Of a stretch of 64,000 nucleotides of DNA, positions 20,530-32,391 are shown piece by piece (the stretch's first letter is position 1; the number at the start of each line of letters is the position of its first letter). The notes under the pieces were generated by a model. It was not told where the DNA came from. It searched no databases and worked only from the letters and a program-made list of their open reading frames with translations. The stretch is from Ustilago trichophora. Lineage: Eukaryota; Basidiomycota; Ustilaginomycetes; Ustilaginales; Ustilaginaceae. The stretch spans positions 186,001 through 250,000 of the forward strand of contig OOIN01000028.1 of assembly GCA_900323505.1 (NCBI GenBank), given 5' to 3'. A program made the position numbers and the translations under genes.

Positions 20530-22188
20530 TCAATCCTCGATAGCCATATCCTCCAAATCATCGAGCAACTCATCCATTCCAACGCGGGGAGCGTCGTCGT
20601 CACCCCATTCGCTCTCACCATCGGTAGTCATGCCGTCGTCGAAATCGGCTTCTTCCTCCTCGTCCATGCCTCCGTTGGCCAAGGCTGCCTCGCGCTCGGC
20701 CTTGATCTGGGCAGCTCGTTCCTTGCGTGCGTTTCTCTCCTCTTCCTTCTTGGTGTCTCTGTAGAGGTTGACGGTCTGACGCATCTCTTCGTCTTCTTCG
20801 AGCTCGCGCAGGAAGAGCTCGTAATCGCGCTCGACACGTTGCGAGTCCAATCCACCACGTCGTCCCACCGCTCCACGTCCCACAGCTCCTTCCGTAGACG
20901 GATCCTCGGCTTCCTTGGCGATCGACTTGAGCTTCCACATGCGGTTCTTGGATCGCTTCTTGCGCTCCGGGTATGATTTCTTGACCAAAACAACGTCGGG
21001 CATGCGATCGGTGGGGATCGTGTCCCAAGTGGCAGAGTTGAAGTTGGCGATGCGAAGATGGTAACCCATGACAGTGTCACCGGGTTGCAGGATGGCACCG
21101 AGGTGCGTACGTGTGTGGTAGACTGCGTCGGCTTCGCCAAACGAGGTGGCGTTGAGGGGGGAGACTTGGGCATCGGCTTCTTCGAGACGGCGATTCTGGA
21201 CACCGTGCGAGTTGGTGGCGTAGCGACCGGTGGGCTCAATGTCGAGTACGAGGAATTCGACCATTTCTGGGATGGTTGCCAAAGCGGGTTGTGGATCTCT
21301 CCAGTACTTTTCGGCGGGTACATCCGCGATCTGAAGCGAGATGGGGTCGAGGAAACGCAACGAATTGGACACCTTGTGACAGAGGACGAGCTGGCCAATG
21401 TTGCCGAGTTGCTTGGCCATCTTGGCGGGCAAGCAGACGAGGTCGTCCTTGCAGATAGGCGCAATCTCGACACTGTAGGTAAATTTGTAGTTTGTGGTCG
21501 AGGTGTGGACATCCATCGAGATGACCTGCTCGGACTTTGTGGTTCGGATGGGGACGACCGAGTTGAGGAACTCGACCATCTTGATGGCGTGGGAACGCTG
21601 TGTGTAGAAAAAGTCGAGACCGTCCTTCTTTTCGTTGATTGAGACGGTGTTCTGGTGTGCATTGTGTTTGAGGATGAGCTGTTCGAGGTAGAGGAAAGTA
21701 CGCTTGTGCTGAACCTTTTGTCGGACCTGGACCAAGGCACGCCATGTGTTCTTGGCAGCAAGACGGGTGCAGTCTGGGCACTGACCGTACTGGACGACAA
21801 ACTCGACTTCAAAGATCTGTTGAAGGATGGTAGATGTGAAGACCTCCTTCTGCACTGTCAGCTTGACTCGGAGACGCTTGCTGTGGGGCTCTGTCCAGAT
21901 GAAACCGGCATCGATGAGTCGGACCTTGTTGAGACCTTTGAGCTTCTTGAGACAGATGGCGAGCAACTCTCTCGACTCGAGACGGGCTTGCACCCACGAG
22001 TTGGGCGGGTTGAGGTATCGTTCGCAGTTACGGCAAAAATTGACGGTGGCTTGCTTGGGGACGGACTCGGTGATGTCGACCGAGTTCCTCAAGCACGAGA
22101 GACAGAGGTTGGCATTGTTGGGAGTGATAGGGGTACCACAATCGGCACAGAGCACCATGTGCTGCGCTGCTGGTGGATGGTACTCCAT
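20530..22188 (-). CDS. nmd3: 60S ribosomal subunit export adaptor NMD3
   Basis: A single-exon frame of 552 residues from ATG 22188. The N-terminal zinc-binding region is complete: Cys14/Cys17 and Cys29/Cys32 (VLCADCGTPI, LCLSCLRN), Cys52/Cys55 (NFCRNCERYL) and Cys137/Cys140 (GQCPDCTRLA). Conserved core blocks follow, such as WVQARLESRELLAICLKKLK and LDFFYTQRSHAIKMVEFL. The C-terminus has basic KKSYPERKKRSKNR, a coiled charged region and a terminal leucine-rich export signal, MDELLDDLEDMAIED, as in yeast Nmd3. NMD3 binds late pre-60S particles in the nucleus and recruits Crm1 for export; release in the cytoplasm depends on the GTPase Lsg1. Length is close to other homologues (about 500-520). 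Nothing is missing. Confidence 0.97.
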   Translation of the reverse strand: MEYHPPAAQHMVLCADCGTPITPNNANLCLSCLRNSVDITESVPKQATVNFCRNCERYLNPPNSWVQARLESRELLAICLKKLKGLNKVRLIDAGFIWTEPHSKRLRVKLTVQKEVFTSTILQQIFEVEFVVQYGQCPDCTRLAAKNTWRALVQVRQKVQHKRTFLYLEQLILKHNAHQNTVSINEKKDGLDFFYTQRSHAIKMVEFLNSVVPIRTTKSEQVISMDVHTSTTNYKFTYSVEIAPICKDDLVCLPAKMAKQLGNIGQLVLCHKVSNSLRFLDPISLQIADVPAEKYWRDPQPALATIPEMVEFLVLDIEPTGRYATNSHGVQNRRLEEADAQVSPLNATSFGEADAVYHTRTHLGAILQPGDTVMGYHLRIANFNSATWDTIPTDRMPDVVLVKKSYPERKKRSKNRMWKLKSIAKEAEDPSTEGAVGRGAVGRRGGLDSQRVERDYELFLRELEEDEEMRQTVNLYRDTKKEEERNARKERAAQIKAEREAALANGGMDEEEEADFDDGMTTDGESEWGDDDAPRVGMDELLDDLEDMAIED

Positions 22189-22927
22189 GTCTGTAGTGAA
22201 GGTATCGGTGGTTTAGAGTAGGTGAACACCGTTCAGATGATGGTGTCGATGGAAGAAGGAGGATGAATGGCAATTCAACACACTTCGTGGCAAATGCGCA
22301 GCAGCAACCGGTTCTTCTTGGGTGGAGAAATGAGAAATTTTTGGATGTCGAGTGTGAGCAGTGAGCCGGCCCAGACGCCAAAAAAAAAAAATAAAAAATG
22401 TTGAGTTGAACCCTTCTTCTTGTGTGTAAATTTCCAAAAAACCACACTGCCGGATTTTAGGTTTAAGCCCACATTGCTCAGCTGCTGCTCGGAGCCGAAT
22501 TTCTCAATCAACCTGTTAGGGTTAAACAGCAGACACAGGAAGAAATGAAATTTCAGTCTCCGAGAGCCGAGCAAAGTCCTTTGACGTAACCGGTCGTTGT
22601 GGAGGAGCTTGTCTTCCTCGGCTGAAAAACTAGACCTCGAGACCCTACAACCCTCGCCGCTTCTCTTCAACACCACACTCACATATTTGCTTTCGACAGG
22701 GCCTTTGTACAAATCGAGCCAACATCGGAACATCCTTTGCACGATCGAATTACACTCGAACTCAGCACAAAATGTAGATATCGCTCTTTCGTCGAAGTAG
22801 GGGAGGACTACCACCACCTCGTCACTTCCGTAACCTTCCGAGAGAAGAGCAACGATCAGCTGACGAATTGCTTCCACTTTTATGCTATTCCAACAGGTCG
22901 GGAGCATCATCAAATCTCACAGAGCGC
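22189..22927. promoter_or_regulatory. Divergent region between NMD3 and the small split gene
   Basis: About 740 bases upstream of both NMD3 (minus) and the predicted small gene (plus). It contains an A-rich tract at 22,380-22,397. The minus frame ending at 22275 is open for about 210 codons from ATG 22910, but it lies in the NMD3 upstream region and does not look like a family I know. Confidence 0.45.
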
Positions 22928-23480
22928 ATGGACTCGCCAGCGCACGAATCGACCAGGCAGTTTGTCCAGCAGAGCGGGGCTGCTATCTTCACACTGGATG
23001 GGTGAGTGAAACCTTGTCGGGACTGCCGAGAGCAGCCTGAGCCAAGATCCTTTAAGATGTATCGGGACATCCATTCTAATCGACTCTGCATTCGGCCCTT
23101 TACATTCCACTTTGATGCATTTCAACAGCGAACGAGGTTCAGGCAAGTCACAGCTGTGCGCAAAGATGGCCGATGGCCGTCTGAACTGCACCGAAATCGC
23201 CCTTGAAGGTAAGCCCCCAATCATATTTGATATCTTTAACTTGGCTCACTGCATCTGACACTCTTCCAATTGTCTGCACCCCTCGCATGATCTTAGCCAA
23301 GTCTCTTTTCTCGACAATGTAGAGCCTCAACTTCTTCTGCACTTTGCCACAGGACCCATCAAAGACGCACATCAACTGCCAGCGAATTCCCTCCTCGTAG
23401 CCAGCATGGACACCAGGCTCAAAGCATTCGATCAACGAACGAAGCTACTCAGTCGACTTGTCAATATCATAATCACCTAA
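22928..23480 (+). CDS. Predicted small three-exon gene, 110 residues, with a P-loop-like motif
   Basis: This gene is not evident as one open frame; I assembled it from splice signals. Exons 22928-23001, 23129-23208 and 23302-23480 are joined across introns of 127 and 93 bases with donors GTGAGT and GTAAGC and acceptors ACAG and CAAG. The joined frame starts MDSPAHESTRQFVQQSG, continues AIFTLDGERGSGKSQLCAKM, then EVSFLDNVEPQLLLHFATGP, and ends LSRLVNIIIT. Across the first junction GERGSGKS fits the Walker A pattern GxxxxGKS, and GKSQLC resembles the Rad51-family P-loop. The protein is too short for a full ATPase core, so the match may be chance. If the second acceptor is the TTAG four bases earlier, the frame stops within ten codons, which is why I prefer the later AG. 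The structure is an inference needing transcript support. Confidence 0.4.
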
Positions 23481-24552
23481 TACAATTGATGCAAACAGTA
23501 TATCGGTTCTATATTGCTTTGAACAAGGCCGCTCCAACTCCATTCGCTTTGCAGAGCGATGTCTGTGAAAGAGAGTTCTCCGTTTACCTCGTCTGGACTA
23601 GCCGAGCCCTTCCGGCACCTTTGTTGGTGCACCTCATCGAGTAATCTCTCTCGCCGTGCCACGTGTGACTGGTGCTATGCGACTCGGCATAGCTGAAAAG
23701 TCCTCCAACGGGTCACTCAATAGCAACGCAAAGCTATTCACACCAAGTCTCGTGCTGTAGAGGAGCCTGGAGTTGTATCAAAGCTGGACAGCAGACACTT
23801 GCATTTGCACAACAGCACGTTCGTTTCAGATTCTCAAGATCGGCAAGCCCGAAAATATTTCCCATCGAAAAGAGGCAGAAAGAGAGACTCACGAGAAGAT
23901 CTCTTTTTAGGCTGGAAAAAGAAGGCGCGTGCTTCAACAAAAGAAAGTACTGTACAGTGTAGTAGTGTGCGATTGCAAAACGTTTGGATGTATGGCACAT
24001 GCGACAAGAGAGCAGACAGCTGATACAAAGGCAGCACAGACCCAAGCACCCAAGCACCCCAGCACGTCGCGCACACATCCGAGAAATCTCTTCTTGGACC
24101 TTCGGCAATTCCGTCTTCAGAAAGCTGCATCACATCGCATCTGCCTTTGCAACCATAACCTTGATATGGCTTCATTTCAAGCTCTCCCATCAATCTTACT
24201 GTGACGGCGTTTCCGACCAGGGCCCCCACGCAGGGTCAATCGCCAACAAAGAGCATTGACAGCAACCAACTCGCTCCTTTACGCTTCTCTCCTCTCAACC
24301 ACACACTCTCTTTACCATCACCATCCTTTGCAAAAAAAAACTTTGTCTTGCTATCGACATCACACCAGCAACTCGCTTTTTGACACAGCCTTCAACTCAG
24401 AATTCCGCTGAACACAACACTCTCAACAAGCTCAGCTAGCATTTCAACACTCTGCTTCTGCCTCTGAAATTCGGAAGAGTCTCTAGCCAAACACATCGCT
24501 GTCCATCGGCTTACTCGCCCCCTTTACCTTCGATTCATCTTTACTCGCTTGT
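23481..24552. promoter_or_regulatory. Promoter and leader of the Hpc2 gene
   Basis: About 1.07 kb upstream of the Hpc2 gene. A palindromic site reading TACTGTACAGT lies at 23949-23959. From about 24,250 to 24,550 the DNA is CA/CT-rich, consistent with a 5' leader. No gene is supported. Confidence 0.5.
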
Positions 24553-26838
24553 ATGTCTCTAAACGTTTCGCATGAAGTTATCGACCTTGTCAGCAGCAGC
24601 AGTAGCGACCATAGATCATCATCTCCACTCCCAGAACCACTAGTAGTCCCAACAATGAGCACCAGAACAACTCAGCACGATGGCGGCGCAGACGAAGACA
24701 TGCCCCGGTCTTCGGCCGCATCGCGCGTCTCACTCGCCAATCTCTTAGGCCCTTCTGGCCCAGGCTCCTCGCCATACTCCAACTCTCCTCGCACATCACC
24801 CCGCAAACGAAGCACAGATGGCTCTGGTCCAAGCTTGCAACCGCCTACAGAGAATGTCAACGGCAACCACAGCGATCGTCGCGAGCGCCGACGCTCGGAT
24901 GCATCCTCGCCACAACGCACCGCAGCTGTCGAATCCGAGCAAACGTTCCACGATGCCGAAGAACAGGTACCCGAAGACGTGCAGATGGTTGACGCAACCG
25001 AGGAGGATCTACAGGAGCCAAAGGACGGCGAAGACGAAGATGATGACGATGACGACGAAGATGACGACGACGATGATGATGACAAGGCCACCACTGACGC
25101 TGGCAGCGCATCCGAAGGCGAGGGTGAAGGCGAGGACAAGGGTGAAGGTCCCTCTACCAAGGACGGAGCCAAAGAAGGTGACAAGACAGCCGCCCCAAAG
25201 AAGCGCTCGCGTCGCCGCAGCCCCTCCCCCCCAGAAGCAGTGTCCGCTCCACTCGTCCCTAAGCGACCCACAGTTCGAATCAACATCCTTGAAGCCAAAA
25301 AGGATGGCTATCTCATCAACGTGCCGGAGCTGGTCCATGCCCATCTCAAAAAGGAAGGCCATCCTTGGGCCGCATGGTACGAAGAGCAGCTCGAGGTAGC
25401 AGAACCAGAACCCGTTGCACCACAACCTGGACCCGAGGTTCCTCCTGGTCTCGAAGGGTTCGGAGGCCTCGCCAAGCTGCTCGCCAAGTATCCTTCCGGT
25501 GAAAACGCTCCTTCCGGTGCTGGTGGTGCAGCCAAGAAGCGCAGACGGCCCAACGACGACAAGTACGACATCGGCCAGTACGACGTGCGCGATCCCTTTG
25601 TCGACGACTCGGAACTCAACATTGACGAGCCCACGCACTTTGCAAAACCCAAAGCAGACGGCTTCTACGTCACCCAGGGCCCCGTGGAGCTGGCAAAAGC
25701 AAAGGCCAATGCTCTGGGCAAAGGTCAACCCATCCCAGGCAAGGACAGGCCAAAGCCGCTCAGTATTCGTGACTCCAAGTTTGGTTTTGCCGGATCTCTC
25801 AACAAACTTGTGGCAAAGAAGGCGCAACAAACCGCCGAGTTGCCACCGATGCCCCCAGCAGCGTCTTCCTCTTCAATGCAGCTAGGATCTCTTCTTAACA
25901 ACGGCGATCCTGGCAGCCCCTCTGTGGGGTCTGGGTCAGCACTCACCAATGCGCAGAGACAAGAAGGCACACGCGACTCGCCCATCAAGGTTGACGACAT
26001 CGACAACGGCTCCTCCAAGTTCGCTAAGAAGAACCGCTATCCAACTCTGCCTGTCGACCCGCGTTTGCAAGCCGCCTTCGATGAACTCAAGCAGAAGGTG
26101 GACGCAGAAAGCTTTGCCGTCAAGACCAAATTCCCTCCTTCTCTCAAGCCTCCGCTGGTCGAGACGGCCAAGTTGGCGGTCATGCTTGGAGAGTACGACG
26201 ATAACTTCTTCAACCATCTGCCCACCATCTTCCCGTACAATCGCTTTACCATGATGAAGCTCGTCAAGCGCGAGTTCTTCCCGCACCACATCAAGTACTT
26301 TGAGGATCTCAAGCAGGAGCACATGGACAAGCTTGGTGCCATGATCCGCGACAGCTTCCCGCAGCAGCTCGCCGAGTTTGAAGCTGCTCACAAGAAGTGG
26401 GTGGACCGCGGTGAAGCGCCAAAGGATGGCAAGCCTGCTGAACCCAGTCGACCCGCTGCCGAAGCGAACCGCGACGAGTCGATGGATGTTGACGGCCAGA
26501 AGGAAGGCGAAGACGAAAACATCGAGCCGATCAAGCGCTGGAAGTGGTCCGAAGAGATGCGCGAGGAAGTCTTCGTCCTCATCACCATCGAAAACGCCAT
26601 GAGCGAGATCCGCAACGAAAAGCACAGGCTCGAAAATACAGCCGAGCAGTACAGCGAGATCAACGCCCGCAAAGCTTGCTACAAGCAGATGGCCGAACTC
26701 TTCCCCGAAGATGGCTGGACGACCTCGACCAACATCTCGCGAGAGTATGCGCAGATCAAGAAGAAGAAGGATCGTCAAGAGGCCAGGGGCGAGGAGCTCT
26801 TCGGCGACTCCCGGGCGAGCAGTGTTGTCCCGGCCTAA
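24553..26838 (+). CDS. HIR histone-chaperone complex subunit, Hpc2/ubinuclein family
   Basis: A single-exon frame of 761 residues from ATG 24553. Residues 1-230 are disordered, with a long acidic D/E run at about 155-180. A short conserved block, PTVRINILEAKKDGYLINV, follows near 240. The Hpc2-related (HUN) domain lies at about 335-380: DKYDIGQYDVRDPFVDDSELN and then KPKADGFYVTQGPVEL. The DPFVDDSEL core and the GFYV..G ending are the family signature. The C-terminal half holds a helical region at about 495-590 (FDELKQKVDAESFAVK, FFNHLPTIFPYNRFTMMKLV) matching the ubinuclein middle domain, then an acidic/basic tail. Hpc2/ubinuclein is part of the HIR/HIRA complex that deposits H3-H4 independently of replication. 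Ubinuclein-like length and two domains make this closer to animal ubinuclein than to yeast Hpc2. Confidence 0.92.
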   Translation: MSLNVSHEVIDLVSSSSSDHRSSSPLPEPLVVPTMSTRTTQHDGGADEDMPRSSAASRVSLANLLGPSGPGSSPYSNSPRTSPRKRSTDGSGPSLQPPTENVNGNHSDRRERRRSDASSPQRTAAVESEQTFHDAEEQVPEDVQMVDATEEDLQEPKDGEDEDDDDDDEDDDDDDDDKATTDAGSASEGEGEGEDKGEGPSTKDGAKEGDKTAAPKKRSRRRSPSPPEAVSAPLVPKRPTVRINILEAKKDGYLINVPELVHAHLKKEGHPWAAWYEEQLEVAEPEPVAPQPGPEVPPGLEGFGGLAKLLAKYPSGENAPSGAGGAAKKRRRPNDDKYDIGQYDVRDPFVDDSELNIDEPTHFAKPKADGFYVTQGPVELAKAKANALGKGQPIPGKDRPKPLSIRDSKFGFAGSLNKLVAKKAQQTAELPPMPPAASSSSMQLGSLLNNGDPGSPSVGSGSALTNAQRQEGTRDSPIKVDDIDNGSSKFAKKNRYPTLPVDPRLQAAFDELKQKVDAESFAVKTKFPPSLKPPLVETAKLAVMLGEYDDNFFNHLPTIFPYNRFTMMKLVKREFFPHHIKYFEDLKQEHMDKLGAMIRDSFPQQLAEFEAAHKKWVDRGEAPKDGKPAEPSRPAAEANRDESMDVDGQKEGEDENIEPIKRWKWSEEMREEVFVLITIENAMSEIRNEKHRLENTAEQYSEINARKACYKQMAELFPEDGWTTSTNISREYAQIKKKKDRQEARGEELFGDSRASSVVPA

Positions 26839-29800
26839 TCCGATGGTAGCGAATGCCAAGCCACGATTGGAAGATGGCATTCCCTTGCTTTCTGAAGCAC
26901 ATGCAATGCCGGGCAATTCGGTGCAGAGATCAAGTCCGACCGCATTCGAGAATCGAAATGATCTGTTTACGTCGATGCCAGCCAAGGCAAGGGATCATGA
27001 AGGGTCAGATTCTGTCCGACGAGCTGCGTTGGATCTGGGTCAGGACATGTCTGAAGGGGGAATTGGATCACGGACATGGACAAGGGCCAGGCGGGCAAGC
27101 TGGAAAGCAAGGTGTGCCAACCCAGATCTTTGACGTCAAAGAGGAGGAGGCAGCTCTCAGTCAAGGCCCATGTGACTAGCAGGTACATCTCTTTGCTGTT
27201 GCAGAAGCACGGAGGCTTATCGACGCTAGCAACAGCCCACGTCGCAAACTTCCGTCTCAATGGGATCGGGCACCTTCACTTGCTTGCACTTCAGCTGCTG
27301 GACTCGTCCTTTGACAGCCTGGCATTGTATGTCCGATTCACAATCCGGTGTAAGGACAGCAGGAGACTCTGCACACTTCACGCTTTGTTGTACCACTTTC
27401 AGCTGCGCTAAAGAAGATGTTCCCGCACGGCCGTACTTTCGTTGTTGTTTGTGTGCGGCTCGGTGCTTACACAGTCTGCCAAATACGCGGGCCCTTGGCT
27501 GGGCCAAGAGGAGGGAATCGGGCTCAGACGGCTGCCTCGTCGCATGCTTTGGCGCTCTGGCCAGCTCCGGACAGCCAGATATGGTACGTTGACAGGATGC
27601 ACACCCAGGAACGAGCCAGAAGAGAAGCTTTTCTTTGTGTCTGGATAGTTGTGTCGAGAGATGATGCTGTGAAGCCGGGCTTTAGGGGGGCAAGGGAGAT
27701 CGACACAGATCTAAGAAGCTCGCGACACAACAAAAGGGTTGAACTTTGAATGTCAAGAGTCGGGCTAGGAAGTTTTTGAAATGGGTGTAAGGTCAAGCGG
27801 TAGACGAGCAAGCTGTATGTGGCTTGTACTGCAGTGAATGCTCAAAGCTGGATGAAAGCTATTGCACGAGGAGGCTCCGGGTGAGCATCTCAGGAGAACG
27901 GACCTCTTCACTGGGTAGAAGAGCTTTGTTTGGCTGAGTATCAAGTTACAGTAGTATCATCGTGCCGAGGCTTGGGTAAGCACTGGAACTGCTTTGCAAT
28001 CGAGCTGTCAGGCAATGCGACGTGCAGGTATCGAGCCTCGAAAGGATCCTTTTCAGACAGAGAGTTGTATTGCTCTTTGACCAGTGACACGTCCGAATCT
28101 CAGCTTCCACTCTTGAGACACGTTCTTAGCTCGATGACTGCTCAAAAGTGGGCAGCTTTGACCAAGCTCAAACAAAGTCGGTGCTGCGTCTCGTATAGCT
28201 ATTTAAGCCTCACTATGCCCCAAAAGAGGCGCTGCGCTATCGAGCGGTTTGCAGCTGAAAAGGAGGAGGAGTTAGGTGCCAAATTCTATCGTGCGCAACT
28301 GGAAAGGCAAAGCAATACAAGTCGGACCGTGCACAATCAGGGTCTGCAGTACGAACTGCAAATGTGCGCGCGCTGCCCAGAGAAAGAAAATTGGTTTTTG
28401 GAGGTGAGCGTCGGCTGTTCTCACACCATCAGAGCCTCTGCTAGCTCATCAGAGAGTGGTCGTGCGAGCGAGGCATTGTCTCCCCCTCACCCAGCTTTTT
28501 TGTTTTGTTTTTGGTTGCTGGGTGAACCCTTGAAGACCTACGATAACAGTTAGCTCGTACAACATGGTCAAGCCAAGCTGAATGCGGGGTTGTCCTCGAG
28601 ACGAGACGAGACGAGATGAGATGAGAGGCCGCCAGAGAGCAGCCGAGCCGAGTTGCTCTGCATCTTTTTGATGCGGATCGGTGGTGTGGTTTTTGGCCGA
28701 TGATTGAAAAGTGCATTTCTTGCGTGCTGTCGCACCTTACACCCTACTCGCCGCTGTGTTCTGTATCTTGATTTGGCTGTGACCCTGCTGCTGCAACGAT
28801 AACGAAGCAAAGCAAGGACGCCTAGAGCGCAGAGAGGCAATCCAAAAACGGACCAAACTCAAGCATGTCTGATCTGAAACAGGGCAAATCGACACACGGC
28901 AACAATGCCCAAGAGAGAGAGAGACAGCGGCAAATCGGTGAAACGGCTCAAAATACAATTTGGTTGGAGCATGCGACTGAGTTGCCTGAACCCTACCTTA
29001 ACTCATTCAATATATTTCTTTCAGATGGCCCGTGTTGCTCCAGACCACAAATTGGATTTCGGAGCTGACTTCCGACAGACACAACAACCGGCAAAGGTGC
29101 CAAACAGCACAGCCAGGCTTCTGCGTTGCTTAACTCGGTTGAGGTCGTGTATGGGATGCATTGCATTCTTTTGAGCAGCTCGAGCCAGTTGCGCTCTTGT
29201 TTGAACCTTTTTCAACATGGCCTTTCGCCGTCTCTCCGGCTCTCACATTCTCTCGGACTGACAGGTATCACACTGGGTAACAAGCAGCGAAGGTCTACAC
29301 AGGATTCGATGCAACCCCACCTCCCATCGACAAACCAAAGGCAAGGCGAGATGAGACGGAGCGGAAAGGCCGACCGAATCAAGACGTGTGCGTTTGTGTG
29401 CAAAAGGGAGCAATTGTGGAGGGAAACGAAGATGTGGAGAGGGCATGCTGTATGCAGGTGTCGGTGCAGGGGCCATCCGAATAGCGTTATGGTGCATCTG
29501 GCAAGCATGGATCATAGCAAGCAAAGGTCACAAGACGTGCTCGAGCTAAAAAAGGGCAAGAGACATACGCCGGCCGAACAGCAACGCAACCGCAGCGGCA
29601 GCCGAGAGGATCGTACTGTAGTTGTAATTTTTTGGCCAAACCGAGGCGCAGCGCCATTCTGCGTGTGGGCCAGCTTTTCTTTTTGGAGTCACATCGTGTG
29701 GGGAAGGGAAGGAAAAGACCTGTTGGGCCGATAACGCAGTTGTCGTGCGGAGCTGGAAAGCGGCTGTAATCTCGCATGGCTAATCAAAACAGGGTGTTGT

Positions 29801-32391
29801 TCAAAATGAATTTAAGGCTTTTTTTTCGAATGGTTTTGGGTTAAAAATGAGAGGTCATGGGGTCGATATGGTCACAAGGTCACACGTCACACGGCTGAGA
29901 GAAAAAAAAAAAAAAGTTGCTAAACCCTGCATATTTACCCCACACTTTTTGGAGAGAGAGAGAGAGAGAGAGTTGTGGAGGAGTGCGCGATAGAAGCAGG
30001 CAAAGTGCCTCGGCACAGAGAGACTCTGGTCGGTTGAATGAGACAGTCACGTCTTGGACTCTGTGAGTCTGCCTTATCTAGCGTGCGTTATGCTCGGCTA
30101 GATGTGCGCAAGAGACAAGAGACAGCCTCACTCCGCATTCACCTCACCTCGATCCGGTCGCTCCAGCAATCCTATCCGTTCTCGTCTCGTCTCTAGTGTA
30201 GATATTGCTCTATCCATCCCTTGAGTCAAAGGTCTTGTCTTCGTCCTCAACGGCCAAGACGAACATGAATCTCATGATCTCAGGATGAGGCTGTCGGATC
30301 TGGTGAGTATCGGGCGAGGGAAGAGCGAAATGGTGAGCGGCCAAAAGAGGCTCTTATACTCGCGCAGACTTTAGGGACAGAGAAACTTGTGGAAAGGGTG
30401 TGCGGGCATCAGACTTCACTGTAGCATAGCGTTGCCCCGTGCTTTGTTCTGGCAACAGCCTGCCTCACTCGCTGTAGCTCTCTCTCTCTCCGTCGGCCTG
30501 CTCCATTTGCTCCTTATCTGGGCCTTTTTCTGAGAAAGGTGTGCATCTCGCCTCGTCTCGACTCGTCTCTATCGCGACACTTCGGCTCCTTTTACGGCAT
30601 TTTGGCTCCGTCCACCTGACCCTGCCTGTTTCCCGACACCAGGCGTAAAGACCCGTCTCCACCCAAACGCCCCCCCACGGCACATCCGACTCTATTGTGC
30701 TTCACAGCCACGCTCACGTTTCTCTCATGAACTCAAAGCTTGTTGTGCGCAAGGGCAAGAAAAGAGACGAGCTCGAGCTTGGCAGCAAGATGAGGAGGAC
30801 GAGGCTGCTCTGAGACGGGAGTTGTAACAGAATGGTTGTGCTGACAAGAGGTGCCAGGCAACCAATCCAGGCAACATTGCTGGAAGCAGACAGATAAGGA
30901 GCGGGAGGAAAAGGCGGTGCCCCGCATTGCACCTGCAGGGTGCAGAGAATCACGATCACGGCCTTTCTCAAGTGATTGTACCGCTCGAGCGCCGCTTGAA
31001 GTGTGTGTGTGAGTAAGAGAGAATAGCGCCGGCCATCTTTGGCTGTGAACAGGATGCGCAGACACCCAGGATCGATTCAGCGAGACAATCAAGTGCATGC
31101 TGTACAGTACTACTGTATCATGAAGCCACGTCAGAGAGTGTGTGTTGTTGCGTGTCGGGGCAACCGTGAAGCTGAGACAGCTGCTTTGCTCAAGCATAAT
31201 CATACCAAGGAGGGTGAAGTGAGGTTGTTGGGGTAAGGCAGATGAACAGAGCCACCACACCATCGAAAGCACAAAGCCACTTTCTCAGCCTGTGTCCTTC
31301 TCTCTGTCTCTGCGCTTGTCCTCGACCTCTGTCTAACTGCCTCAGTCTGTCGACTGCCCTGATGTTGAGACCAGAACAGTGGATGGGCTGCTCTCTCGCC
31401 TTTCGCCTCGACTGTCGGTTGCGTATCTCGACACTCGCCTGATGCGCGCCATTTGGTAGAATCCCCGCACGATTCTAGCCGCTTCTCTGGCTGTGTCCTA
31501 TCGTAGCATGGCTAGACCTTGCGCCATTCACAGAGGCTTCGGCGTGGTCCGACTCTTGACCCCGCACGCTTCCACCTACTTCTGCCACTGCTGCTGCTGC
31601 TTCTGCCACAACGTCAATGCACAGTAAAAGGCTCCGCTCGTCTGACCCAGGTAAGCGGCGGGGTGCAAAGAGATGGTTCTGCCATTCTGCCACTCACTTG
31701 CGTGCCCGCGTGAGCTCGCCCGCCTGTTCCCTCGATGCTGCACTCACTCAGTGTCTCTCTTCTCTCAGCCGGAATACATCGCCGCCGACTTACTCTATGT
31801 CGGTTCTCTCATGTTCACTTTGCGCTGTCAACTGCCCTTCGACGTCTCTGTCAGAGAGACAGCGAGAAGCGAGGGACCGTGCGGCTCTCAGGTCGAGCGC
31901 AGTGTGATCCTAGTCATCCTCGAGCTTTCCCTCGAAGCTTCATCGTCGATTGGTTCCGTATAAAGTCCTGTCCCTTCCGTCGTCGTCTCCATACTCCCTT
32001 CTTCTCTCATCATAGCATCATACGATACAATACACACTCTCGAGTCGCTCTTCGCTCTCAAGACATCAACCACTTAGCCAACAACCAACTCTATCACTGA
32101 CGCAGCGTTTGCTCCATTGCCACTGTCGAATCAAGACATCCTTTCTCACCCCAGCGCAATCTCCCTGCCGCCGTTGTAGTCCACAATCGGCCGCCTGATA
32201 CTTTTGTAACTTGGATCAGTCACGAACGAGCTAGATTCTAGTCGTTCGTCCCTGCTCCTCACCACCAGCAAACCTCCTCGTAGCCGCTCGGGCTACGTAT
32301 CCCACCAACTCCAGCGTCTTTAGCACAGGCTAATCCCCTCCCCCCCACTCCTTTAACCCCCCTTCCCCCCCTCATATCTCTTCCATTCAAA
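26839..32391. other. 5.5 kb interval with no convincing gene
   Basis: The longest apparently non-coding stretch in the window. It lies downstream of Hpc2 and upstream of the 317-residue gene. I see short, shadow-like frames only; the longest (207 codons near 27,930) has no ATG at its start. Repeats include a GACGA/GATGA-rich patch at 28,603-28,625 and a GA run at about 29,951-29,972. TACAGTA/TACTGTA heptamers lie at 27947, 29614, 31103 and 31111. From about 31,240 to 32,390 the plus strand becomes CT/CCC-rich like a 5' leader. It may hold a long non-coding RNA, an intron-rich gene I could not assemble, or a long promoter. Confidence 0.45.

Noticed and set aside
22275..22910. Minus-strand frame of about 212 codons upstream of NMD3
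   Set aside because: It lies in the NMD3 upstream region and overlaps the predicted split gene on the other strand; no family resemblance and Phe-run artefacts at the end.
27930..28553. Plus-strand frame of about 207 codons in the 5.5 kb gap
   Set aside because: It opens at a TTG, lacks a plausible start context and has the composition of non-coding DNA.
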